64,000 nucleotides of DNA from Mitsuaria sp. PDC51 (GTDB lineage Bacteria > Pseudomonadota > Gammaproteobacteria > Burkholderiales > Burkholderiaceae_C). Below, piece by piece: positions 47,582 to 58,719 of the stretch. The DNA is taken from the NCBI RefSeq assembly GCF_900113225.1, contig NZ_FOZE01000004.1:1-64000 (forward strand), read 5' to 3'. The translations under genes were made by a program, and so were the position numbers. A model generated the notes under the pieces. The model ran no database searches, was not told the DNA's origin, and saw only the letters and a list, made by a program, of their open reading frames with translations. Every line of letters begins with the position of its first letter. Position 1 is the first letter of the stretch.

Positions 47582-48430
47582 TCAGGCCTTGGCCTTGGAC
47601 TTCGTGCCGGTCTTCACCGTCGTCTTCTTGGCCGCGGGCTTGGCGGCCGCCTTCTTGGCCGCCGGTCTGGCGGCCGGCTTGGCGGCAGCGACCTTGGGCG
47701 ACAGCTTCTTCACCGCCGGCTTCTTGCTGCCGACCTTCACCGTCTCGACCACTTCCTTCTTCGCCGCGGGCTTGCGCGCGGTCTTGGCGGCGGTCGCGCC
47801 GGTCGTCGTCTTCTTCGCCGGCGCCTTGGCGGCGGGCTTGGTCGCGGCGGCCTTCGCGGCGGGGGCCTTCTTTGCGGCGGTCTTCGCGGTCGTTGTCTTG
47901 GCCGCGGCGGACTTGGTGCCGGTGGCGCGCGTGGGCGCCTTCTTCGACGCGGTCGCGACGGCCTCGCCATCGGCGGACTTGGCCTTGGCCGGCTTCTTCG
48001 CCGACTTGGCGGCCTTCTTCGCCTTGGGCGCGTCCTCGTCCTCGTCGTCCATCGGCTCGGAGGCCTTCACCAGCTTCGTGCCGCTGTTGCCCAGCTTGAG
48101 CTTGACCGGCTTGCCGCCCCAGATTTCCTCGAGGTGGTAGTACTGGCGGATCGCCGGCTGCATCAGGTGCACGACGGCCGCGCCGCAGTCCACGATGATC
48201 CATTCGCCGTTGTCCTCGCCCTCGGTGCGCATCACCTGCATGCCGCGCTTCTTGACCGTCTCCCGCACGCTGGACGCCAGCGCCTTGGTCTGCCGGTTGC
48301 TCGTGCCCGACGCGATGATCACGCGCTCGAACAGGGGCGACAGGCGCTCGGTGTCGAAGACCAGGATGTCCTGCGCCTTCACATCCTCCAGACCATCGAC
48401 GATGGCACGTTCCAGTTTCTTGATGTCCAT
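47582..48430 (-). CDS. rsfS: RsfS ribosomal silencing factor with H1-like tail
   Basis: 282 aa, more than twice the usual 105-120. Residues 1 to about 120 are normal RsfS ([48 protein letters not shown]), which binds uL14 to keep ribosomal subunits apart. From about residue 130 the chain is Lys/Ala/Pro/Thr repeat sequence like histone H1 ([21 protein letters not shown]), with an acidic hinge [10 protein letters not shown]. The ATG follows the nadD stop directly. Confidence 0.92.
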   Translation of the reverse strand: MDIKKLERAIVDGLEDVKAQDILVFDTERLSPLFERVIIASGTSNRQTKALASSVRETVKKRGMQVMRTEGEDNGEWIIVDCGAAVVHLMQPAIRQYYHLEEIWGGKPVKLKLGNSGTKLVKASEPMDDEDEDAPKAKKAAKSAKKPAKAKSADGEAVATASKKAPTRATGTKSAAAKTTTAKTAAKKAPAAKAAATKPAAKAPAKKTTTGATAAKTARKPAAKKEVVETVKVGSKKPAVKKLSPKVAAAKPAARPAAKKAAAKPAAKKTTVKTGTKSKAKA

Positions 48431-49057
48431 TCAGTTCTCACTGTAGAGACGGTGCCGGGCAATATACCCCGCCACCTCGTCGCCCACCACGGGCCTCACG
48501 TCAGCGCCCTCGGCCGCCAGTCGGCGGGCCTCGGTGGATGACCATTGCAGCGCCGGCATCACCAGCCGGACCAGCCGATGCGGCCGCTCCAGCAGCGCCG
48601 CCGGCGCCCTCACCTCGTCCTGCGCGCGGGCGGCCACCGCCAGCCCCATGCGCTCGACCAGTTCCTCCCAGCCGTTCCAGCTCGGGAAGCCGGCCAGCTG
48701 GTCCTGTCCCAGGATCAGCCAGAGCGCGTCGCCCGGCCGTTCCTGCTGATACTCGCGCACCGAGTCGAGCGTGTAGCTCGGCCCGGCGCGCCGGATCTCG
48801 CGATCGTCGAGGACGAAACGCGGATCGCCGCCCTCGCCCGCGATCGTCAACCGGACCATCTCGGCCCGGTGCGCCGCGCCGGCCATCCGGCGGCCCGACT
48901 TCTGCCACGGCTGCCCGGCGACGATCCAGCGCACCTCGTCCAGCGCGAGCTGGTCCAGCGCCGCGTGCGCCAGCGCCAGGTGGGCGCGATGCACCGGATC
49001 GAACGACCCGCCGAACCATCCGACCTGTCGCGCGCGGTTCGAATGGCTGCTGCTCAC
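48431..49057 (-). CDS. nadD: NadD: nicotinate-nucleotide adenylyltransferase
   Basis: 208 aa. It makes deamido-NAD from nicotinate mononucleotide and ATP. The nucleotidyltransferase motif GWFGGSFDPVHRAHLALA is at residues 13-30, and the C-terminal motif appears as QWSSTEARRLAAEG. It sits between hemF (10-nt gap) and rsfS (no gap), the usual order in this group. Confidence 0.95.
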   Translation of the reverse strand: MSSSHSNRARQVGWFGGSFDPVHRAHLALAHAALDQLALDEVRWIVAGQPWQKSGRRMAGAAHRAEMVRLTIAGEGGDPRFVLDDREIRRAGPSYTLDSVREYQQERPGDALWLILGQDQLAGFPSWNGWEELVERMGLAVAARAQDEVRAPAALLERPHRLVRLVMPALQWSSTEARRLAAEGADVRPVVGDEVAGYIARHRLYSEN

Positions 49058-49067
49058 TCGGAACCCT

Positions 49068-50003
49068 TCAGAACCAGAGGTGCGTCGGCACCTCGTCCGC
49101 CCAGTCGCGCGGGCGGAGGAAGTCGGTGTAGAGCCGGGCCTCGGGCGAGCCGTCCTCGGGCTGCCAGTCGTAGCGCCAGCGCGCCACCGGCGGCATCGAC
49201 ATCAGGATCGATTCGGTGCGCCCGCCCGACTGCAGCCCGAACAGCGTGCCCCGGTCGAAGACGAGATTGAACTCGACGTAGCGTCCGCGGCGGTAGGCCT
49301 GGAAGTCACGCTCGCGCTCGCCGTAGGCCAGGCCGTGACGGCGCTCGACGATGGGCTCGTAGGCCGGCAGGAAGGCATCGCCCACCGACTGCAGCAGGCC
49401 GAAGGCGTTGTCGATGCCGCCCTCGGCGAAGTCGTCGAAGAAGATGCCGCCGACGCCGCGCGGCTCGTTGCGGTGCTTCAGGTGGAAGTACTCGTCGCAC
49501 CACTGCTTGAAGCGCGGATAGAGGTCCTGGCCATGCGGCTCCAGCGCGGCGCGACAGGTGCGGTGGAAGTGCTGCGCGTCGCGCTCGAAGCCGTAGTACG
49601 GCGTCAGGTCCATGCCGCCGCCGAACCAGACGACCGGATCGCGGTCGGCGGGCAGCGCCGCGAACATGCGCACATTCATGTGGACCGTCGGCACGAACGG
49701 GTTGTGCGGGTGCATCACCAGCGAGACGCCCATCGCCTCGAACGGCGATCCGGCCAGTTCGGGCCGATGGGCCGTCGCCGACGGTGGCAGCACCCGGCCG
49801 CGCACATGCGAGAAATTGACGCCGCCGCGCTCGAACACCGCGCCGTTCTCGATCAGGCGCACCAGGCCGTCGCCCTCCAGGCGGCCGCCGGGCTCGCGCT
49901 GCCAGGCATCGCTGATGAAGGCCTGGCCGTCCAGGCGCTCCAGCGTCGTGACGATCCGCTGCTGCAGGCCGAGCAGGTAGTCGCGCACCAACTGCGTGTT
50001 CAT
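49068..50003 (-). CDS. hemF: HemF: oxygen-dependent coproporphyrinogen III oxidase
   Basis: 311 aa. It converts coproporphyrinogen III to protoporphyrinogen IX. Family regions are [51 protein letters not shown] and [15 protein letters not shown]. The ATG at 50001-50003 overlaps the stop of the acyltransferase gene (ATGA), so the two are coupled. Confidence 0.96.
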   Translation of the reverse strand: MNTQLVRDYLLGLQQRIVTTLERLDGQAFISDAWQREPGGRLEGDGLVRLIENGAVFERGGVNFSHVRGRVLPPSATAHRPELAGSPFEAMGVSLVMHPHNPFVPTVHMNVRMFAALPADRDPVVWFGGGMDLTPYYGFERDAQHFHRTCRAALEPHGQDLYPRFKQWCDEYFHLKHRNEPRGVGGIFFDDFAEGGIDNAFGLLQSVGDAFLPAYEPIVERRHGLAYGERERDFQAYRRGRYVEFNLVFDRGTLFGLQSGGRTESILMSMPPVARWRYDWQPEDGSPEARLYTDFLRPRDWADEVPTHLWF

Positions 50004-50713
50004 CGGAAATCTCCGTCCTGACGCGCCCGGGGCGCGCCTTCATTGGGCTTGAAGCGGATCAGGCCGGCCTGGTCGGGCCGCTTGCCTTGGCGCCCCTGCA
50101 GCACCTGCGCGAACAGCGCCAGGTCCCGCTCGGGATCGCCGCTGAGCTCGACGAAGTCGGTGAAGATCACCTGCTTCGTCGCGAAGTCGAACGACGCCAG
50201 CCCCACCGGCACGCCGGCCTGCACCGCCACGTGGTACGCGCCCGACTTCCAGTGGTCGACATAGCCGCGCGTGCCCTCGGGCGCGACGATCAGCCAGAAC
50301 GACTCGCCGCGCGACTTGGCGTCGAGCATCTGGCGCACGGTGTCGCCGACCAGCCCGTTGGCCGAGCGCCGGTTCACCGCCACGCCGCCGATCGCGCGCA
50401 TCCAGTGACCGACCAGCGGCAGCTTGAACAGGCTGTCCTTGGCCCAGAACCGGAGCTCGAAACCCAGGCTCCACTTCGTCAGCACGCCGACCGGGAAATC
50501 CCAGTTGGAGGTGTGCGGGTACACCATCACCACGCCCTGCCGCGCCGGCAGGCCCTGGCAGACGATGCGCCAGCCGAAGAGCCGCAGCACCGCCCGCGCC
50601 AGCGCGCTGCCGCGCGGCATCGGCGTCAGCGCGCCGGTCCAGCGGCGCGGCAGGGCGCGCGCCTCGCCGTCCGCGGGGCGGGCGTCGAGGGTCTGCGGCA
50701 AGTCGAGGCTCAA
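50000..50713 (-). CDS. Lysophospholipid acyltransferase family protein
   Basis: 237 aa from a TTG at 50711-50713; no start has a good Shine-Dalgarno sequence, and the ATG at 50620 ([11 protein letters not shown]) would give 206 aa. The PlsC-type acyltransferase motif is [14 protein letters not shown] (H-x4-D form), followed by [24 protein letters not shown] and [22 protein letters not shown]. It probably acylates a lipid at the inner membrane; the substrate is not readable. It lies 35 nt after purD. Confidence 0.85.
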   Translation of the reverse strand: MSLDLPQTLDARPADGEARALPRRWTGALTPMPRGSALARAVLRLFGWRIVCQGLPARQGVVMVYPHTSNWDFPVGVLTKWSLGFELRFWAKDSLFKLPLVGHWMRAIGGVAVNRRSANGLVGDTVRQMLDAKSRGESFWLIVAPEGTRGYVDHWKSGAYHVAVQAGVPVGLASFDFATKQVIFTDFVELSGDPERDLALFAQVLQGRQGKRPDQAGLIRFKPNEGAPRARQDGDFR

Positions 50714-50748
50714 GATGGGCAGCGGCGAGGAAAGGCAGTGGACCGGCT

Positions 50749-52032
50749 TCAGCGCTTGATGGCGCGATAACCGATGTCCTGGCGGTACTGCTTGCCGTCG
50801 AACTGGATCGACTGCGCGGTCTGATAGGCCAGCTGCTGGGCATGGCGCACCGCCTCGCCCAGCGCGGTCACGCACAGCACGCGGCCGCCGCTGGTGACGA
50901 GCTGGCCGTCCTCGCGCAGCGTCGTGCCGGCATGGAAGACCATCGCGTCCTCGCCGTCCTCGGGCAGGCCGGTGATCGCATCGCCCTTGCGCGGCGACAG
51001 CGGATAACCGCTGGCGGCCATCACGACGCCCAGCGCCGCGCGGCGGTCCCACTGCAGCTCGACCTGGTCGAGCGTGCCGTCGGTGGCGTGCATCAGGACC
51101 TCGAACAGGTCGCTCTTCAGACGCATCATGATCGGCTGCGTCTCGGGGTCGCCCATGCGGGTGTTGAACTCGACGGTGCGCGGCTGGCCGTGCGCGTCGA
51201 TCATCAGGCCGGCGTAGAGGAAACCGGTGAACGGGGTGCCGTCGCGGGCCATGCCCTGGATCGTCGGCATGACGATCTCGTGCATCACCTTGGCGTGGAC
51301 GTTGGGCGTCACCACCGGCGCCGGCGAGTACGCGCCCATGCCGCCGGTGTTGGGGCCCTGGTCGGCGTCGAGCAGGCGCTTGTGGTCCTGGCTGGTGGCC
51401 AGCGGCAGGACGTTGCGGCCGTCGCACAGCACGATGAAGCTGGCTTCCTCGCCTTCGAGGAACTGCTCGATGACGACGCGCGCGCCGCCCTCGTTGTGGA
51501 CCACGCCCAGCTTGTTGTCGGCCAGGATCCAGTCGATCGCCTCATGCGCCTCGGCCAGCGTCATCGCCACGACCACGCCCTTGCCCGCCGCCAGGCCGTC
51601 GGCCTTGATGACGATGGGCGCGCCCTGCGCGTCGACGTAGGCATGGGCCAGCGCGGCGTCGCTGAAGGTCTCGTAGGCGGCGGTCGGGATGCCGTGGCGC
51701 TTCATGAACTCCTTGGCGAAGGCCTTGGAGCTCTCCAGCTGCGCGGCCGCCTTGGTCGGGCCGAAGATGCGCAGGCCGCGGGCGCGGAACTCGTCGACGA
51801 CGCCGGCGGCCAGGAAGGCCTCGGGGCCGACCACCGTCAGCGCGATCTTCTGCTCGACGGCGAAGTCGGCCAGCGCCTTCACGTCGGTGATCGGGACGTT
51901 CTTCAGGAGCGGATCGCGCGCGGTGCCGCCGTTGCCGGGGGCCACGAACACCTGCGTGACGCGCGCGCCCTGCGCCAGCCGCCAGGCCAGCGCGTGCTCG
52001 CGGCCACCATTGCCAAGGACCAGGACCTTCAT
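50749..52032 (-). CDS. purD: PurD: phosphoribosylamine-glycine ligase
   Basis: 427 aa, the usual length. This ATP-grasp enzyme of purine synthesis starts [21 protein letters not shown]. Other signatures are [27 protein letters not shown] and [28 protein letters not shown]. The ATG overlaps the stop of the YebC gene (ATGA). Confidence 0.96.
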   Translation of the reverse strand: MKVLVLGNGGREHALAWRLAQGARVTQVFVAPGNGGTARDPLLKNVPITDVKALADFAVEQKIALTVVGPEAFLAAGVVDEFRARGLRIFGPTKAAAQLESSKAFAKEFMKRHGIPTAAYETFSDAALAHAYVDAQGAPIVIKADGLAAGKGVVVAMTLAEAHEAIDWILADNKLGVVHNEGGARVVIEQFLEGEEASFIVLCDGRNVLPLATSQDHKRLLDADQGPNTGGMGAYSPAPVVTPNVHAKVMHEIVMPTIQGMARDGTPFTGFLYAGLMIDAHGQPRTVEFNTRMGDPETQPIMMRLKSDLFEVLMHATDGTLDQVELQWDRRAALGVVMAASGYPLSPRKGDAITGLPEDGEDAMVFHAGTTLREDGQLVTSGGRVLCVTALGEAVRHAQQLAYQTAQSIQFDGKQYRQDIGYRAIKR

Positions 52033-52754
52033 TCGGACAGGCTCGCGTTGTGATAGACCTCCTGGACGTCGTCCAGGTCCTCGATGACGTCCAGCAGCTT
52101 CTGCATGCGCGCGGCGTCGTCGCCAGCCAGGTCGATGGTGTTCTCGGCCCGCATGGTGACCTCGGCGATCTCGGGCTTGAGGCCGGCGGCCTCCAGCGCG
52201 TTCTTCACCGCTTCATAGTCGCCGGGGGCGGTCAGCACCTCGATGGCGCCGTCGTCGTCGGTCAGGACGTCCTCGGCGCCGGCTTCCAGCGCCACCTCCA
52301 TGACCTTGTCCTCGGACGTGCCGGGCGCGAAGACCAGTTGGCCGCAGTGCTTGAACTGGAAGGCCACCGAGCCTTCGGTGCCCAGGTTGCCGCCGTACTT
52401 GCTGAAGGCGTGACGGACCTCCGCGACGGTGCGCACGCGGTTGTCGGTCATGCAGTCGACGATGATCGCGGCGCCGCCGATGCCGTAGCCTTCGTAGCGG
52501 ATTTCCTCGTAGGTCACGCCGTCGAGGTTGCCGGTGGCCTTGTCGACGTTGCGCTTGATGTTGTCGGCCGGCATGTTGGCGGCCTTGGCCTTCTCGATCG
52601 CCAGGCGCAGGCGGGGGTTCATGGTGATGTCGCCGCCGCCGGTGCGCGCGGCGACGATGATTTCACGGGTCAGACGGGTCCAGACCTTGCCGCGCTTCTC
52701 GTCCTGGCGGCCCTTGCGGTGCTGGATGTTGGCCCATTTGGAATGCCCTGCCAT
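52029..52754 (-). CDS. YebC/PmpR-family protein
   Basis: 241 aa. The N-terminus [32 protein letters not shown] is diagnostic, followed by [24 protein letters not shown] and [22 protein letters not shown]. Members act as DNA-binding regulators and, in recent work, as ribosome-associated factors easing stalls. It is first of the yebC-purD-acyltransferase-hemF chain; the ATG at 52754 has GGAG upstream. Confidence 0.94.
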   Translation of the reverse strand: MAGHSKWANIQHRKGRQDEKRGKVWTRLTREIIVAARTGGGDITMNPRLRLAIEKAKAANMPADNIKRNVDKATGNLDGVTYEEIRYEGYGIGGAAIIVDCMTDNRVRTVAEVRHAFSKYGGNLGTEGSVAFQFKHCGQLVFAPGTSEDKVMEVALEAGAEDVLTDDDGAIEVLTAPGDYEAVKNALEAAGLKPEIAEVTMRAENTIDLAGDDAARMQKLLDVIEDLDDVQEVYHNASLSE

Positions 52755-52776
52755 GTCCTCGTTCTCCTATGAACGA

Positions 52777-52799
52777 CGGCCCGGAAAAACTCCGGGCCG
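52777..52799. other. Hairpin in the leader of the yebC gene
   Basis: CGGCCCGGA (52777-52785), loop AAAAC and TCCGGGCCG (52791-52799) form a perfect 9-bp stem between the divergent YebC and HerA-like genes. It may be an attenuator or a bidirectional terminator. Confidence 0.4.
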
Positions 52800-52857
52800 G
52801 CGCTGTTGATGCTTCGTTAGACTGCGATTTTAGCTTTTTGCCTCTGGAGACTTCCGC

Positions 52858-54477
52858 ATGGCCGACCCGATCCTGCTGGCCCGCCACGGCGACACCGAAT
52901 GCCAGCTGCTTCCGGCGCTGGCCAACCGGCACGGCCTGATCACCGGCGCGACCGGCACGGGCAAGACGATCAGCCTGCAGAAACTGGCCGAATCCTTCAG
53001 CCAGATGGGGGTGCCGGTCTTCATGGCGGACGTCAAGGGCGACCTGACCGGCATCTCCCAGGCGGGCGCGCCGTCGACCAAGCTGCTGGCGGTGCTGAAG
53101 GAACGCGGCATCTCGCCGCCGGCCCCGATCGCCTGCCCGACCACGCTGTGGGACGTCTTCGGCGAGCAGGGCCATCCGGTGCGGGCGACCGTCTCCGACA
53201 TGGGGCCGCTGCTGCTGTCGCGGATGCTGGGCCTGAACGAGACCCAGGCCGGCGTGATGCAGATGGTCTTCAAGATCGCCGACGACCACGGCCTGGCGCT
53301 GCTGGACCTGAAGGACCTGCGCGCGATGCTGCAGCACGTCGGGGAGAACGCCAGCGAGTTCACGACCCAGTACGGCAACGTCTCGGCCGCCAGCGTCGGC
53401 GCGATCCAGCGCGGCCTGCTGCAGATCGAGGCCCAAGGCGGCGACAAGTTCTTCGGCGAGCCGATGCTCGACATCCACGATTTCATGCAGACCTCGGATG
53501 GATTGGGCGTCATCAACATCCTGGCCGCCGACAAGCTGATGGCCGCGCCGCGGCTGTACGCGACCTTCCTGCTGTGGATGCTGTCGGAACTGTTCGAGAC
53601 GCTGCCGGAGGTGGGCGACCTGGACAAGCCCAAGCTGGTGTTCTTCTTCGACGAGGCCCACCTGCTGTTCAAGGACGCGCCGGCGGCGCTGGTCGAGCGC
53701 ATCGAGCTGGTCGTGCGGCTGGTGCGCTCCAAGGGCGTCGGCGTGTATTTCGTGACGCAGAACCCGCTGGACATTCCGGACACGGTGCTGGGCCAGCTCG
53801 GCAACCGGGTGCAGCACGCGCTGCGCGCGTTCACGCCGCGCGACCAGAAGGCGGTCAAGGCGGCGGCGGACACGATGCGGCCCAAGCCGGGACTGGACGT
53901 CGCGATGGCGATCACCGAGCTGGGCGTCGGCGAGGCGCTGGTCAGCCTGCTCGACGAGAAGGGCCGGCCCTGCATCACCGAGCGGGTCTTCGTGCTGCCG
54001 CCCGGCAGCCAGATCGGCCCGATCACGCCGGAGCAGCGCAAAGCGCTGCTGGCCGGGTCGCTGGTCGCGGGGGTCTATGAGAAGCAGGTCGACCGCGAGT
54101 CGGCCTACGAGAAACTGACCGGCCGGGCCGCCGCGACGGCGGACGCGGCGCAGCAGCCGTCGCAGTCCGGCGCGCCGCGCGGCAGCGCCGGCGCCGGCTC
54201 GATGGCTGAAGAAGCCGACCAGGCCCTGCGCCGCGCGCCGACGACCGGCCGCGGCGGCGCCCCCGCGCCCGCGCCCGCCGAGGACGACGGCGGCATGCTC
54301 GGCGGCCTCAAGGACGTGCTGTTCGGCAGCACCGGGCCGCGCGGCGGTCGCCGCGAAGGGCTGGCCGAGGCCGCGGCCAAGTCGGCGCTGCGGTCGATCG
54401 GGTCCTCGGTCGGACGGGAGATCGTCCGCGGCGTGCTGGGCAGCTTGCTCGGCGGGGCGACCAAGCGGCGCCGCTGA
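52858..54477 (+). CDS. HerA-like/DUF853 P-loop ATPase
   Basis: 539 aa. Walker A is [18 protein letters not shown] (near residues 28-45), and Walker B is [13 protein letters not shown] near 262. A later segment, [39 protein letters not shown], is typical of the DUF853 group of HerA-related hexameric ATPases. The C-terminal 130 residues are Ala/Gly/Pro-rich, ending in a basic KRRR. DNA translocation is inferred from HerA. No NurA-like nuclease is next to it. Confidence 0.9.
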   Translation: MADPILLARHGDTECQLLPALANRHGLITGATGTGKTISLQKLAESFSQMGVPVFMADVKGDLTGISQAGAPSTKLLAVLKERGISPPAPIACPTTLWDVFGEQGHPVRATVSDMGPLLLSRMLGLNETQAGVMQMVFKIADDHGLALLDLKDLRAMLQHVGENASEFTTQYGNVSAASVGAIQRGLLQIEAQGGDKFFGEPMLDIHDFMQTSDGLGVINILAADKLMAAPRLYATFLLWMLSELFETLPEVGDLDKPKLVFFFDEAHLLFKDAPAALVERIELVVRLVRSKGVGVYFVTQNPLDIPDTVLGQLGNRVQHALRAFTPRDQKAVKAAADTMRPKPGLDVAMAITELGVGEALVSLLDEKGRPCITERVFVLPPGSQIGPITPEQRKALLAGSLVAGVYEKQVDRESAYEKLTGRAAATADAAQQPSQSGAPRGSAGAGSMAEEADQALRRAPTTGRGGAPAPAPAEDDGGMLGGLKDVLFGSTGPRGGRREGLAEAAAKSALRSIGSSVGREIVRGVLGSLLGGATKRRR

Positions 54478-54510
54478 GCGGTCTGCGCCGCAAGGCTTCC
54501 CTCGGGAGAG

Positions 54511-54606
54511 CCCCCTCACCCTAGCCCTCTCCCCCTCTCGGGGGCGAGGGGATGGCTTGCTGGCGAGGGGCAGCGCTGTGGGCTCCCTCTCCCGCTTGCG
54601 GGAGAG
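54511..54606. repeat. REP-like palindrome pair, left part
   Basis: A first unit (54511-54551) reads CCCTCACCCTAGCCCTCTCC and closes with a CCCCTC/GAGGGG hairpin. A second unit in the other orientation begins at 54583 and contains the perfect hairpin CTCTCCCGC-TT-GCGGGAGAG (54587-54606). The insertion sequence interrupts this second unit; its remainder lies at 55758-55772. Confidence 0.8.
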
Positions 54607-54614
54607 CAACCGTG

Positions 54615-55740
<1,126 letters not shown>

Positions 55741-55757
55741 ACTTTGCTACATACAAG

Positions 55758-55859
55758 GGCGGGGGTGAGGGTCTTCGAACGCTCGCCCGGCCCCTCTCCG
55801 CCTGACAAGGCTCAGGCGTTGGCCGCCGGAGCATGGGGCCACAGGCGGCAAGCGCCTGA
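55758..55859. repeat. REP-like remainder and a further hairpin
   Basis: 55758-55772 is the other half of the interrupted REP-like unit (GGCGGGGGTGAGGG). Downstream, 55812-55827 pairs with 55844-55859 over 14 of 16 positions, forming a strong hairpin. I see no gene from here to 56064. Confidence 0.65.
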
Positions 55860-56064
55860 ACCCCATGCCCCGCCGTCCCCAACCACCGTCGCACGTCGAC
55901 GAGTTCCCCGGCGAAGCTCGAGCGGAGACCGTGCGCGACCCGGATGGCGAACGGCGGCGACAACTCGCGCCGCTGGGCAGCGCTTCGTCGCAGGCCGCTG
56001 GGCGCGGCGGCGCCCGTCCGCAACAGTCGCGTCCATCGAACACGACCTGCCACCGGAGCCCGCC

Positions 56065-56583
56065 ATGCACCCCACCCCGCTAGAAATCCTCACCCACGTG
56101 CCCAAGTACGTCTGGGTCATCCTGCTGGTGATCACGATCATCGGTCTGCGGCAGTGCCGCGAGACCGCGATGCGGCCGCGCCGCCTGGTGATCCTGCCGG
56201 CCCTGTGGCTGATCTTCGGCGCCTGGGGCGTGGAGAAGAGCTTCGGTCTGGACGGCCTGCCGGGCCTGGCCTGGCTCGTGGGCATCGGGCTCGGCGCAGG
56301 CACGGTCCGCGCGCTGCGCTGGCCCGGACAGGCGCGTTTCGACGCCACCACCCGCCGCTTCATCGTCCCGGGCAGCTGGGTGCCGCTCGCGCTGATGCTG
56401 AGCATCTTCGCGCTGAAGTTCGCCTCCGGTATGAGCCTGGCCATGCACCCGGACCAGGCCACCCACCTCGGCATCGCAATGGCCTCCAGCGCCGCGTTCG
56501 GCCTGTTCAGCGGCGCCTTCCTCGGACGGGCGATCAACATCCTGGCCGTGCGGCCGCGCAGCGGCGGCCCGGTGGTGGCCTGA
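56065..56583 (+). CDS. Small multi-pass membrane protein (DUF6622-like)
   Basis: 172 aa from the ATG at 56065, with GGAG 7 nt upstream. About five hydrophobic segments are visible: YVWVILLVITIIGL, LVILPALWLIFGAWG, GLAWLVGIGLGAGTV, WVPLALMLSIFALKFASGM and AAFGLFSGAFLGRAINIL. It resembles the DUF6622 membrane family, with no known function. It lies 41 nt before the histidine kinase gene on the same strand, so a shared transcript is likely. Confidence 0.75.
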   Translation: MHPTPLEILTHVPKYVWVILLVITIIGLRQCRETAMRPRRLVILPALWLIFGAWGVEKSFGLDGLPGLAWLVGIGLGAGTVRALRWPGQARFDATTRRFIVPGSWVPLALMLSIFALKFASGMSLAMHPDQATHLGIAMASSAAFGLFSGAFLGRAINILAVRPRSGGPVVA

Positions 56584-56624
56584 CCGCGGCCCGGACGAGG
56601 CCGGATCGCCGACACTCCCTGCCC

Positions 56625-57737
56625 ATGCGCCCCCTGCCCCTCCCCCCGCCGCTGCACTGGTTCCTGCGCCACGTGCTGCTGGTGCTGTTGTTGACGGTGG
56701 TCGTGTCGATCGCCCTGGTGGTGGTGTTCAACCAGTCGCCGGGACCGACGCTGGTCTACTGCTTCTTCATCTCGCTCTTCTGCGCGACCTGCATCAACCT
56801 GCTGCGCTTCGGGCTGGGCTGGCTGCGCTGGCAGGCCCTGCAGCGTCTCGGTCGCGCGCCCCGCGACGCGTTCGACTGGCCCGGCTGGCCGCTCATGACG
56901 GTGTGCCTGATCCTGGGCACCGGCCTGGGCTACAGCATCGGCCTGGAGGTGGGCAACTTCGTGACCGGCTTCCAGGAGCGCAGCCTGCTGGCCAGCCCGC
57001 TGCGCCGGGTGCTGGCCGTGATGGTGATCTCGCTGATCCCAGGCTTCGCCGCCACCTTCTTTCTGCTGTACCGCCACCGGATGGCAAGCGCCGAGGCCAA
57101 TGCCGAGACGCTGCGCCGCCAGGCCGCCGAGACGCAGCTGCGGCTGCTCGAGTCGCAGCTCGAGCCGCACATGCTGTTCAACACGCTGGCCAACCTGCGG
57201 GTGCTGATCGGCCTGGACGCCGAACGCGCGCAGGCGATGCTGGACCACCTCATCGCCTTCCTGCGGGCGACGCTCTCCGCCTCCCGCGTGGAGCGCCACC
57301 CCCTCAAGGACGAATTCGCCCGGTTGGCCGACTATCTGGCGCTGATGCAGGTGCGGATGGGCGCGCGCTTGCGCTTCGAGTTCGAGCTGCCGGAGACGCT
57401 GCGCGAGCTGCCGGTGCCGCCGCTGCTGCTGCAGCCGCTGGTGGAGAACGCGATCAAACACGGCCTGGAGCCGCATGTGGGCGGCGGCACGCTGCGGGTG
57501 TGCGCGTCAGCCGCGGACGGTCAGCTGTGGCTGGACGTGGAGGACGACGGTGCCGGTTTCGATCCGGCACGGCCGGCGACACCCGACGGCGGCTTCGGCA
57601 CGGTGCAGGTCCGCGAGCGGCTCGCCGTGGCCTTCGGCCCGCGCGCGGCGCTGGAACTGTCGCGCCTGGACCTGTCCCGCCCGACCGGCGGCGGCACCCG
57701 CGCGCGGATCCGACTGCCGCTGCCGGCTCCGGCCTGA
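56625..57737 (+). CDS. LytS/YehU-family sensor histidine kinase
   Basis: 370 aa from the ATG at 56625. Four hydrophobic segments fill residues 12-150, and a short coiled coil leads to the His_kinase domain. The phospho-acceptor is His182 in SQLEPHMLFNTLANLRVLIG. The ATP-binding part has LLLQPLVENAIKHGLEP and a later DDGAGFD. No extracytoplasmic sensor domain is present, so the signal is probably membrane-borne. Its partner is the LytTR regulator downstream. Confidence 0.92.
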   Translation: MRPLPLPPPLHWFLRHVLLVLLLTVVVSIALVVVFNQSPGPTLVYCFFISLFCATCINLLRFGLGWLRWQALQRLGRAPRDAFDWPGWPLMTVCLILGTGLGYSIGLEVGNFVTGFQERSLLASPLRRVLAVMVISLIPGFAATFFLLYRHRMASAEANAETLRRQAAETQLRLLESQLEPHMLFNTLANLRVLIGLDAERAQAMLDHLIAFLRATLSASRVERHPLKDEFARLADYLALMQVRMGARLRFEFELPETLRELPVPPLLLQPLVENAIKHGLEPHVGGGTLRVCASAADGQLWLDVEDDGAGFDPARPATPDGGFGTVQVRERLAVAFGPRAALELSRLDLSRPTGGGTRARIRLPLPAPA

Positions 57738-57879
57738 TCAAGCGCTGCCCGCAAGCCTCGCTCTTCCGACTGCCGCACGCTCGTGCCCGTCGCCCGCGCC
57801 GTTCAAGCTGCCCCCTTCATTCCCGCTTCATTCCCCTCTTCAATCCCTCTTGAATCCCTCTTCACATGGAGACGCCCGC

Positions 57880-58689
57880 ATGCCCACCGCCCTGATCGCC
57901 GAAGACGAGGACCTGCTGGCCGCCCATCTGCGCCAGGAACTGAAAGCGCTGTGGCCGGCGCTGGACATCGTCGCGATGGCGACGCACGGTGAGGAGGCGG
58001 TGACGCTGGCGCTCCGGCACCAGCCCGAGGTCTGCTTCCTGGACATCCGCATGCCGGGCATGACGGGACTCGAGGCGGCGGCGCAGCTGGCCGACGAGTG
58101 GCCGGACGGGACACCGTTCCCGTTGCTGGTCTTCGTCACCGCCTATGACCAGTTCGCGCTCCAGGCCTTCGAGCGCGCCGCGGTGGACTACCTGCTCAAG
58201 CCGGTGCAACGGGAGCGCCTGGCGCAGACGGTGGCCCGGCTGCAGGCCGCGCTCGCGCAGCGGCAGGCGCCGCCCGCGACCCTGGCCTCGGCGATCGATC
58301 AGCTGCGTGGGTTGCTGGGCGTGCAGGCCGCGAGCGCGAAGCCGGCGGGCGGCAGCCCCGTCGCGCCGCTGCGGCACCTGCAGGTCGGCGTCGGCGACGC
58401 CATCGTGCTGGTGCCGCTGGACGAGGTCGTCTACCTGGAAGCGGCGGACAAGTACGTCCGCGTGATGACGGCGGACCAGGAATACCTGGTGCGGATCTCG
58501 CTGCGCGAGCTGCTCCCGCAGCTCGATGCGCAGCGCTTCTGGCAGGTGCACCGCGGACACATCGTGCATGTCGACGCCATCGACCGCGTGCATCGCGATG
58601 ACACCGGCAAGCTGACCCTGCGGCTGCGCCACCGGCCGGAGAAGCTGGCGGTGAGCCGGATGTACGGGCATCTGTTCAAGGCGATGTGA
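57880..58689 (+). CDS. LytTR-family response regulator
   Basis: 269 aa from the ATG at 57880, with GGAG 9 nt upstream. The receiver has acidic residues in LIAEDEDLL, the phospho-acceptor Asp55 in CFLDIRMPGMTG and Lys in DYLLKPVQ. The C-terminal LytTR DNA-binding domain covers about residues 165-265 (VVYLEAADKYVRVMTADQEYLVRISLRELLPQL and FWQVHRGHIVHVDAID). A gap of 142 nt separates it from the kinase. The target genes are unknown. Confidence 0.93.
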   Translation: MPTALIAEDEDLLAAHLRQELKALWPALDIVAMATHGEEAVTLALRHQPEVCFLDIRMPGMTGLEAAAQLADEWPDGTPFPLLVFVTAYDQFALQAFERAAVDYLLKPVQRERLAQTVARLQAALAQRQAPPATLASAIDQLRGLLGVQAASAKPAGGSPVAPLRHLQVGVGDAIVLVPLDEVVYLEAADKYVRVMTADQEYLVRISLRELLPQLDAQRFWQVHRGHIVHVDAIDRVHRDDTGKLTLRLRHRPEKLAVSRMYGHLFKAM

Positions 58690-58710
58690 GGCGGCAGCCG
58701 GACTGCCGCC
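58690..58710 (+). terminator. Hairpin after the response regulator
   Basis: GGCGGCAG (58690-58697) pairs with CTGCCGCC (58703-58710), loop CCGGA, followed by TCCCTCTCGT. It lies between the response regulator and the convergent adhesin gene. Confidence 0.6.
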
Positions 58711-58719
58711 TCCCTCTCG

